From CAYJFG01 sp964369405 (GTDB lineage Bacteria > Bacillota > Clostridia > Oscillospirales > Acutalibacteraceae), in contig CAYJGB010000033.1 in the NCBI GenBank assembly GCA_964369405.1, positions 1-16,662 of the forward strand: a DNA stretch of 16,662 nt. The letters are read 5' to 3'. Numbering within the stretch: position 1 is the first letter of the stretch; each line of letters begins with the position of its first letter. The notes beneath the pieces were generated by a model, which saw nothing but the letters and a program-made list of their open reading frames with translations, did not search any database and was not told the DNA's origin. The translations under genes and the position numbers were made by a program. Shown piece by piece: positions 6,023 to 13,700 of this stretch.

Positions 6023-6916
6023 TTATTGCTCTAAGATATTTAGATACATATCTAGTCTTTCAATTAAATATTTTGCAAACATCATTTCCATGGGTTTTAA
6101 ATTGTTGTTGGAATGATATTCATCAAATGCATTATAATAACTTAGTCTATCTGTAAATTTAATATCAATTGGTGGAAATCCAGCTTTCATAAGTTCTAGA
6201 TTTACAAGTAATCTTCCAGTTCTTCCGTTACCGTCTATAAATGGGTGAATTGATTCAAATTCTATATGAAATCTTGCTAATTTTCTTGCAATAAATTCTT
6301 CACTTTTTTGATATTCTAAGAGCAGTTGTTCTAGCTTAGGTTCAATTAAATAAGGCTGTAATGGCTCATGCTTAGCGCCCATAATCATTACTGGAACTTT
6401 TCTGTACACGCCTCTATCTTCCTTTTTGTCTGCTAAAATTAAATAATGAATTTGTTTTATTATACTTTGCGTAAGAGAAATATTATCTTTTACGAGTTCC
6501 GCAATAAATTCAAAAGCTTCTTTATGTGAAACTGCCTCTATATGCTCTTTTAAAGATTTTCTATCGATTGTTAATCCTCTTAGCACCATATCAGTTTCTC
6601 TTAAAGTTAAAGTGTTACCCTCTATTGCATTAGAATTGTAAGTATACTCAACTATAAACTGCTGTGAAAGTCGCTCAGTTTCACCTTGAGTTAGTGGTCT
6701 TCTTTTATCAAGTTCAGCTTTTTTATTAATTATTAAATCAAACAAATTATCATTAGATTTATATCTTGAATCTACAGGTTTTGAAGCTTTTTTTGGAATT
6801 TGCCACTCCTTACCTTTTTTAAAAGCACCAGTAACTTTACCTTCAGCACATAGAATTCTTACTCGCCTGTCTGATATTCCCCATATTTTAGAAGCCTCTT
6901 TAACTGACATATACAT
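6023..6916 (-). CDS. fic: Self-inhibited Fic protein with N-terminal DNA-binding domain
   Basis: This 297-residue protein belongs to class II Fic enzymes, which carry their own inhibitory helix before the catalytic core. Residues 3-40 (SVKEASKIWGIS, then RRVRILCAEGKV and GKEWQIP) form an excisionase/MerR-like winged helix expected to bind DNA. The inhibitory motif SNAIEGN is at 95-101, with Glu99 as the blocking residue. The active site HPFIDGNGRTGR (224-235) is canonical for AMP transfer: His224, Asp228 and Arg232. The flap is around 170-185. An in-frame ATG exists at 6946, but AGGAG sits 9-10 bases before the ATG at 6916, which is chosen. The gene is convergent with the first Fic gene and not closely related to it. 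Direct repeats over its promoter suggest the N-terminal domain represses its own gene. Confidence 0.9.
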   Translation of the reverse strand: MYMSVKEASKIWGISDRRVRILCAEGKVTGAFKKGKEWQIPKKASKPVDSRYKSNDNLFDLIINKKAELDKRRPLTQGETERLSQQFIVEYTYNSNAIEGNTLTLRETDMVLRGLTIDRKSLKEHIEAVSHKEAFEFIAELVKDNISLTQSIIKQIHYLILADKKEDRGVYRKVPVMIMGAKHEPLQPYLIEPKLEQLLLEYQKSEEFIARKLARFHIEFESIHPFIDGNGRTGRLLVNLELMKAGFPPIDIKFTDRLSYYNAFDEYHSNNNLKPMEMMFAKYLIERLDMYLNILEQ

Positions 6917-6941
6917 AATCACCACTCCTATCTTGATAATT

Positions 6942-7009
6942 AGCATACCATATTATCGGAACAATATCAATTGTAACGGAATAATATTTGTGGGTTTTCG
7001 GAATAATAT
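6942..7009 (-). promoter_or_regulatory. Promoter and triple-repeat operator of the second Fic gene
   Basis: On the minus strand TTGATA (6965-6970) and TATGCT (6942-6947) are 17 bases apart. On the + strand CGGAACAATAT (6957-6967) is followed by two exact copies of CGGAATAATAT (6977-6987 and 6999-7009). The starts are 20 and 22 bp apart, two helical turns, which would place bound proteins on one face. The first copy overlaps the -35 box. Confidence 0.65.
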
Positions 7010-7097
7010 AAATCAAGTAAATATTTACAGTTAAATTAGCTAGAATATAGATAAATAAATTTAAAATTTATTAATATATAATATGAACTTCTTTTTA

Positions 7098-8289
7098 CTA
7101 TAAAACATAATAATCAGCATTGATAACTTTATTCGATAATGAATTCATAATATCCTTCAATGGATTAATATTATTATGCGAATAACCAATAGTACCAACA
7201 TTAGTTGATATCATTTGAACTGCTCCAATTTGTTCTTCTGTGCAAGATACATGACCACCGTTTCTAAAATAAAGTTGTTGTGATATTAATTCAGGTGATA
7301 TATCATCTTTTAAAGTTACATTACCAAAATTCTCTACCATAATTCCATCTGGATTAGACTTAAGCATAAAATTATCTATAGTTATACTACCACTATTACC
7401 TAAATACTTACCCTTGACTAAATTCATATTATTATATTCTGTATTAAGTTTCATGAAATCGTCTTGAAGTCTTTTGATAATGTTTACATCACCATTAACA
7501 AAAAGATACTCAATTTTTGTTAAATCACTTTCTGCATTTACTTCAATAGAACCATCAACATAAACATTACCACTATGTTTTTTAATAAAAGCTGTGTTTA
7601 AAGTTGCATTACCATTATGATAACTACAATTTTCAGGTAAAACTGTAAGTTCAACATCAGAGTTGAAAAGAGGTAGTGTTTTAGACAAAAGAGATTTATA
7701 AACAATAAGTTTTTTGGTTTTGAATTTAATGTTTTTTGCAATAATTGATTCTAAATCAATATTTGAAATAATAATTTTATTTTTTGCATAATATAAAGTG
7801 TTTTCCTTTGCAGTTATTTCAAAACATCGTCAATAATTGTAGTGCTTTCCATAACTAGGCTGTCATCTGGGAAAATAAGCGTTTCACCATTAAATACAAA
7901 ATTAGACAAGGAGCTTGATACACTTTCAGGATACTTTGCACCCCCCATAGAATATACTTTATAGATTTTATTCAGTATATCTTCACAGCTTTTTTCAATA
8001 TTTAGACAATTATTGATAATATAAATTTTTTCCTTATCTATTACAGTGTCTGCTGTAATAGATAAATTGTCTTTGAATATAATTTCTTTATCACTTTCAA
8101 TTACGTATTACAATTCATTATAATTGGGCATTTCATAAGAATTTCTTTACTTGCTGTATTTTGTAATACTATATCAGTATTGACTATTATATTATCAAAA
8201 TTATCAAGAGAGTTTTTTGTAACCTTTCTTGTGTCAAATATGTCACAATTTATTATAAATTATTTCTATTTTAAAATATTTTCAATCAT
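7098..8289 (-). pseudogene. Decayed beta-repeat (bactofilin-like) protein gene
   Basis: The longest open piece is 196 codons (7098-7688), but translation of the same strand continues the protein far upstream. A start ATG at 8289 overlaps the stop of the sigma-factor gene. Reading from it gives MIENILK, then in-frame TAG and TAA (8266-8268, 8260-8262), then coding-like sequence to TAA at 8101-8103. Frame shifts near 8105 and near 7820 then restore one continuous protein that runs straight into the 196-codon piece. The full product would be about 395 residues, rich in short Ile/Val/Asn strands (NVYVDGSIEV, NSGSITID, GNVTLKD) suggesting a beta-solenoid. I recall similar proteins encoded next to sigma factors in Clostridia; their function is unknown to me. 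At least three stop codons and two frameshifts make expression of the whole protein impossible. Confidence 0.75.
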
Positions 8290-8737
8290 AATATTCTGTC
8301 TCCTTTTTTAGTTGTTTTCTAATAGTAAATAATTTTGAGCGTACAGTTTCAGAACTTATGTTTAAGTGTTTTCCAATTTCTTTGGAATTGTATCCATAAA
8401 CATATCTTAAGATAAGCAAATTTTTATCATCATATTTTAGTTTTAAATCGTAAATGTATAAACTTAAATGGCTGTCGTTTTGATAGTTTAAATCTTCACG
8501 TATTTCTGCACTTAGTTCATGGGAAGCTTTTCTTACCATATCAATAAATATGTTTCTAGCAGTTTTAAAAAGCCATGATTTTTACTGTTTTACTGTTAAT
8601 TGTTCTAATAAATCGACATTTTTAACAGCACGATAAAATGTTCCAGCTACAATGTCATCTGAAAAGTTATAATTTAAAGACCTTGAAAAGTTCAGCAAAT
8701 CTTTATAAAATAACTCATATAGTTCATCGATAACAAC
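8282..8737 (-). pseudogene. Broken sigma-70 family factor
   Basis: The 85-codon open piece (8282-8539) carries a sigma region 4 helix-turn-helix: LLILRYVYGYNSKEIGKHL, then SSETVRSKL. Upstream in the same frame the protein continues with KSWLFKTARNIFIDMVRK, then a TAA stop at 8582-8584 where family members should have a sense codon (one C-to-T change from CAA), then a region-2-like stretch including DELYELFYKDLL. The frame reaches a GGAGGT ribosome binding site near 8741, but no start codon is left in this frame; a nearby ATG (8727) is in another frame and stops after 11 codons. So both initiation and elongation look disrupted. The intact gene would have made a small ECF-like sigma factor of about 150 residues. 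Its stop overlaps the next gene's start, so the two were translationally coupled. Confidence 0.75.
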
Positions 8738-8748
8738 ACCTCCTTTGC

Positions 8749-8775
8749 TATAATAAGAGCACTCTCGTATAATAA
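8749..8775. repeat. Direct TATAATAA repeats upstream of the sigma pseudogene
   Basis: TATAATAA occurs at 8749-8756 and 8768-8775, separated by an 11-base segment containing GAGCACTCTC. Together with TGAAAC on the minus strand (8778-8783) this may be what remains of a promoter autoregulated by the sigma factor, but no convincing -10 partner was found. Confidence 0.25.
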
Positions 8776-8874
8776 ACGTTTCAAAACATAAAAGTGTTTG
8801 AATTTATTTATTTTAATATTTTATTTTACAAATTTCAACTAATTTCAATTTGTTTTTTTATCTAGTAGATTAAG

Positions 8875-8903
8875 TTGAATATTTTAGATAATTACAGTAT
8901 AAT
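8875..8903 (+). promoter_or_regulatory. Promoter of the pyrophosphatase-like gene
   Basis: TTGAAT (8875-8880) and TATAAT (8898-8903) have a 17-base spacer. An upstream in-frame TTG start at 8875 coincides with the -35 box and is therefore not the translation start. Confidence 0.75.
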
Positions 8904-8931
8904 AATACAAAATAGTTTGGAGGAACATTTA

Positions 8932-9255
8932 ATGATTGGAAAACAAGTTACAGTTACTGTAGATAGACAGTTAGGAAGCACACATCCTAAATATAAAGAT
9001 ATGGTATATCCAGTTAATTATGGTTATATAAAAGGTATAATTGCACCAGATAGGGAAGAGCAAGATGCATATATTTTAGGCGAAGATAAACCAGTAGAAA
9101 GTTTTACAGGAATAGTTATAGCTATAATTCACCGTAAAAATGATATTGAAGAAAAGTGGGTAGTTGCTTCAAAGCAATCTAATTACAGTAAGAGAGATAT
9201 TGAAAAAGCAACGTATTTTACTGAAAAATACTTTGATATCGAGATTGAAATGTAA
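8932..9255 (+). CDS. Short inorganic pyrophosphatase-family protein
   Basis: This 107-residue cytoplasmic protein matches the N-terminal half of family I inorganic pyrophosphatases, which hydrolyse pyrophosphate with Mg2+. Residues 1-12 begin with a beta strand ending in DR. The signature YPVNYGYI (26-33) provides the conserved tyrosines, and DREEQDAYILG (40-50) provides Asp40 and Asp45 at the spacing of two metal-binding aspartates. HRKNDIEEKW (67-76) is the next metal-site loop, where the classical paired aspartates are reduced to one. Full-length bacterial enzymes are about 170-180 residues. A short form of this kind is known in Firmicutes and commonly annotated as pyrophosphatase, but activity is uncertain. 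The start is chosen because GGAGG (8919-8923) lies 8 bases before ATG 8932, just after a strong promoter. It is a single-gene unit. Confidence 0.8.
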   Translation: MIGKQVTVTVDRQLGSTHPKYKDMVYPVNYGYIKGIIAPDREEQDAYILGEDKPVESFTGIVIAIIHRKNDIEEKWVVASKQSNYSKRDIEKATYFTEKYFDIEIEM

Positions 9256-9448
9256 GTTTGGTGTTGAACCTTATTAGCAGCTGATTAGTTATAGCATATT
9301 TATTGTCGTTCCTATATTAAGTTTTTTGCAAATCAATCGCAGAATGCCTACAATCCCCAACACCCATAATTAATCTGGCTTATATACGATTAAACAAACA
9401 CCGTAACCGGTAACGATGTAGCAAGAGTAAATATATATTAGGCATTAA
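9256..9448. other. Gene-free spacer
   Basis: No intact gene is visible on either strand. The bases are less AT-rich than their surroundings. On the minus strand an open hydrophobic tract, including LWVLGIVGIL, ends in several stop codons and could be a scrap of a membrane-protein gene, but this is too short to support. GTAACCGGTAACG (about 9400-9414) is a near-palindrome. Confidence 0.4.
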
Positions 9449-10011
9449 TCACTTAATTTGTTTTTTTAAAACTTTATTATTAGAATTTCTACATAATACA
9501 TTAGATATAACATTACTCCGTTTCTTACGGATACTAAAAACTTTCGTTTGTGTATTATTTTTAATGTTTTGTGTTGTTGTTCCATCTTTAGTTTTAGATA
9601 TATCTTTTACTTTAGTTAGATATTTACTAGTATCTTTTTCTTTAGATTTTGCTTTTTAGGTTTTGGCTTTTTACTAGGTCTTAAGTTGTTAGTTATAGTT
9701 TTGTTACTTTGATTAGTTTCATTAACTCCATCAGCTTCTATAACACTTGGTTCTTCTATTTTAGACTTCTTTCTACTTCGTAAACGTTTGAGGTCTTGAA
9801 CTACATTAAATAATTGTTTTGATATAATTTTATAAGTAGCATATTTTTCATTTGAAAGTGTGCTACTTATTACTTTTCTACTCCACTTTTCATTACCAGA
9901 TGGGGAGGGGATACTTAACTTATGTAACTTCTCTGCTATCTTATTAAGTGATAAACCATTTTCAAAACTTTCAAAATTATAATTAAGAAGTAAGATAAAT
10001 TCTTTCTGTAT
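9449..10011 (-). pseudogene. C-terminal remnant of a large serine recombinase
   Basis: Minus-strand translation from the hairpin at about 10011 gives IQKEFILLLNYNFESFENG, then LSLNKIAEKLHKLSIPSPSG, NEKWSRKVISS and TLSNEKY. This is the pattern of the Recombinase domain of large serine recombinases (the helix before the DNA-binding region, with Ile-Ala-x-x-Leu, Pro-Ser-Gly, Trp and Asn-Glu-Lys-Tyr). These enzymes integrate and excise mobile elements. The catalytic serine domain is missing. Downstream the frame runs into a Lys/Ser/Asn-rich tail, stops near 9628, and continues after a one-base shift in an A run near 9655 (AKSKEKDTSKYL) to a stop at 9449. So the gene is truncated and frameshifted. 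The tail's low complexity is unusual for the family. Confidence 0.6.
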
Positions 10012-10034
10012 CCCCCTTAGGGGGGATACAGAAA
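10003..10034. repeat. Perfect 14-bp GC-rich hairpin
   Basis: TTTCTGTATCCCCC (10003-10016) and GGGGGATACAGAAA (10021-10034) are exact complements around TTAG. It is by far the most GC-rich short stretch in an AT-rich window and sits at the junction of the recombinase and transposase remnants. There is no T tract, so it is unlikely to be a simple terminator. It may be an element end or a REP-like palindrome. Confidence 0.7.
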
Positions 10035-10085
10035 ATTTGGAAAAAGAATAATAATAATTAATTTATAGCAGAAAGGAATTTAAAA

Positions 10086-10489
10086 ATGTCAAAATATTAT
10101 ACAGATTAATTTAAGCAAAAATAGTTGAATTAAAAAACAGTGGTAGAAAAGCAGTAGATTTAGTAAGAGGTTACGGAGTATCTAAAACCACAACAACAAT
10201 ATGGAAGAAACAATTTAAAAATGTAGTTGTAGAGAATATTTTGACAGCATTTAATATAGAGAGAAGTTTATCCGACAAAGGTACTCCTGTTGATAATTCT
10301 GTAGCAGAATCCACATACAATATCGTTAAGAAAGAATTTACCAATCGTGAATTTGATAGTTTGAATCAGCTTAAAGTTTTATGGTTTGATTATGTTAATT
10401 GGTATAATAACGTTCTTATTCACAGTAGTTTAAATTATCTCACTCCTGTAGAATTTCAATTAAAAGGTCTTAAAATTGAAAACCTCTAA
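10086..10489 (+). pseudogene. Internally deleted IS3-family transposase
   Basis: AAAGGA precedes ATG 10086. The first codons (MSKYYTD, then TAA, then FKQK) belong to an IS3-type OrfA with one nonsense codon. After a one-base shift near 10120 the frame reads IVELKNSGRKAVDLVRGYGV and SKTTTTIWKKQFKN, the OrfA helix-turn-helix. The same frame then passes directly into the end of OrfB: LSDKGTPVDNSVAES holds the last catalytic Glu of the DDE integrase core, followed by VLWFDYVNWYNNVLIHSSL and LTPVEF. The first two catalytic Asp residues and most of OrfB are deleted. From about 10121 to 10489 the fusion is an uninterrupted frame, but it cannot be an active transposase. Terminal repeats could not be matched. 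Confidence 0.8.
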
Positions 10490-10768
10490 TTTGTACTAAT
10501 ACGAGTTGATATATCCATCTATTTTATATGTCAATAACGTTACAAATTTATTTAAATGCTGTTATATTCATTACGTTTTGTGATTTTCTCCTCAGTTTTT
10601 TTCTCATAATTGTCACTAAAATTGGAAATATGAACACTGTATTAACGAAATGTAAATTTAGAATTAACATTGCTTGTTTCACATTGACTTAGCAACATTA
10701 TGTGTGTATAATCTAAAATGTTTTAAAGTAACATAATTTATAATTTATTTTGAAAGGAGTTCATACCT
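10490..10768 (+). promoter_or_regulatory. Upstream region and promoter of the giant surface protein
   Basis: The only clear signals are TTGACT (10684-10689) and TATAAT (10707-10712) with a 17-base spacer, then AAAGGAG about 8 bases before the ATG at 10769. The roughly 55-base leader has no obvious structured element. The rest (10490-10680) shows no gene and is probably IS flank. Confidence 0.75.
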
Positions 10769-13700
10769 ATGAACAAAACAAAAGCACTAAAACGAATTAT
10801 ATCTCTAGTGTGTGTAACAACAATTATGAGCACATCGTTGCTCAGTAATTCTGTATTCGCAAAAGCTACTGAGGTGGATTCTAGTCCAACAGAAGAAAGC
10901 CGCAGTAGTGACACATTGCCGTCACAATCAAGCGATATTTATACTGCATTTGGGTTAGATAATACTCAACCTAAGTTAAGTGACACTGAAGATGTAAATC
11001 CATATGGACAAGACAAAACTAGTACACTTGTATTTAATGAACTAGTAATAAACAACAATGTTAATAAAAAAACATTGTTAAATGATTATGATTATAACAT
11101 ACTTAAAGATGGAAAGATTTATGATGGTGTGACAAAAAGCGATAAGATAAATTATGTTACAAGAAATTCTTATCCTAATAACAGTAAAAAAGACTTTATT
11201 GCAACAAAAAGTGATGCGATAGACCTTTTAAATACTGGTAAAGAGTCATATGTTGCAAAAGTTGGATTAACTGAAAATGGTAAAAATTATGATGTGTATT
11301 TATCAATAGACAATGTTACTACATCTACTAATCTGTTAACAGAATATATATCAACAATTTCAACAGAAAATTATAACGTAGTAATGGGTTCACAATTTAA
11401 TGGCCTATTAGATATTGTTTGTGGCAATTTTGATGATGATGATTTAGATGAAATTGCTGTATATGCTCCAAGTACAGATAAAAGAAGTTCTATTATTGTA
11501 TACGACTTAAATGTAGAACCAGTTAACGAAACAGCTACGCAATCATCATCAGAAGTTCATGATTCTTCACATGATTATGATGATGTAAAAGTTAGTATAA
11601 ACAGAGATAAAACTCAAGTTCTTGATATCAAAAACTACAGTCAGCAAGTTAAAAGTTCATCTGGTGTGCTATCTTATGATAACTGTCCATTGGTAGATTT
11701 AACAACTGGTGATTTAACTGGTAATGACAAAGACGAGATTGTAATTACAACAAGTAATTTACTGTTTTCGTCTATGACTGATAAAAATTCTATCGTGCCG
11801 TTAACAACAATCTTAAGCTATAATGGTGAGAAATTAGAAAAGATATATTCTGTATCAAATAAATGGGAGTATGAAGACGAAGGTGGTAATAAGACAACAA
11901 ATTACTCTTTTTTTGGTTCTGCAATTATAGGTGACTTCGACGGTGATTTAAATAATGAATTAATCATTGCTGGCTACGACCTAAATGATGAAAAAGATGG
12001 TATTAGTTTTGAAACTTCACAAGTTAATATTCAAATGATTAAATATTCCTATTCTGATAAAAAATTTATTTTAAACCCATATAACTCATCTAATGATGAT
12101 TCTAAAAATAGTGAATTTAATCCAGGAATAGTTGTTGACTTAAAAACGCCTAAGACCGACATATCACTTCAATTTCTTCTACAAATGGCATCCGTAGCTT
12201 TAGATAGTAGAACTGCACAAACTCAGTTGTTTATTGAAGGTGTTGTATTTAATTTTGACGAATCTAACAATAAATTCAACGAAATTTTCAATGGTGACAT
12301 TTATAAAGAACTTGGTTACAATGTATGGATAGAATCTGTTTCAGTTGGAAATTTCAATAACACTCCACTTTATACTGAACAACTTTTAATTTCTGTTTGC
12401 AATAGTGTTAGTGATAAAGTATATCGCCAATTTATGCTTTTTGAAATGGATGCTTCAACAAGTAAAATAAGCAAAACTGTTGATGATATTGAAAGTTTTG
12501 CTTCTAATAAATTAAGCAATTATGATCTACAAGCAGTAGACACAGACAGTGACAGTTGTATATTAACTTATGAAGGTAGGTCACAATATTTTACAGACCC
12601 AGAAGTTTTTACAATTTTACAGGCATCACCGTATTTTAGAGATTTAGTTCCGTATGAAGACACATACGCTTGGGATGGATCTACTTCAATAGGCTCATCT
12701 AATAGCACTGGAACTGTTTTAAATAATTCTATAGGAGCTCATTTAAATGCTACAATTGGATACGAAAATGAGATTACTGACGGAGTAGGTCTTTTTGATG
12801 TAGTAGCTGCTAAAATTGGTGGCTTTAGAGCTGTTGCAGAATTTTCTGCTGGAGCCGGATACGAACGCTCCAAGGTAAGTGAAACTACATACTCCATAAA
12901 TTATTCTTCAGATAGCCTTACAGATAGAGTTATATTAGGAATGGTTCCAATGGTAAGATATACATATGAAATGTATATTCCTGAATCAAATATGCCAACT
13001 AAAAGTGAATATGAAAGTGAACTTGAAAGATTAAAATCAGATGAAGACGCATTAAATGAATATATAGATAGATATAAGTCAGCCTTTGAAAATGGTTACG
13101 ATTTTGGCGATTCTCTTCCTCCGATGACAGTGCCATATCATATTGATATACCTAAAGAATTTAGAACATCAGTAATGGATGTAGAAGTTTATGACGAAGT
13201 TGCAAATACATTTGGATATGAACCTATAAAAGGAAATATAATTTCAAACGAAGTAGGTGACCCTAGTAGTTACAGTCAAGATAGTAAAGAACTGAAAAAT
13301 TATATTTCTGCTAGTTCAGAATTTGATTATGTTCCTCAAGGTGGTGGTGAAATATCTCAAGAAGTTGAAAGTAGTGAATCTACAGAGCAAGGAGTAGAAT
13401 GGAATGGAGGTGTTGCGATAAATATCGAAAAGAATACCATGGGTGTAGTAACAGGGGGAGAGTTTGGAATTGATTATAGTGGTGCGTATTTATGGACAGA
13501 TACTAGTTCAACAGTTTACGAAGGAAGTGTTAAAGGTATACCAAGTGATGCAATTAAAGATGGTTTTGACAACTATGATTTTAAATGGCAGTTTGGATCT
13601 TGGAATGATACAATAAATGGTCAAGATTGTTTAGTACTAGGATATCTAACACAAAATGTAGAATCTTCACCTAAAAATGTTGAAAATATAAGCGTGTTAG

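Noticed and set aside
8282..8539. An intact 85-residue transcriptional regulator
   Set aside because: It holds only sigma region 4; the same frame continues upstream through a single TAA into region 2, so it is the tail of a broken gene.
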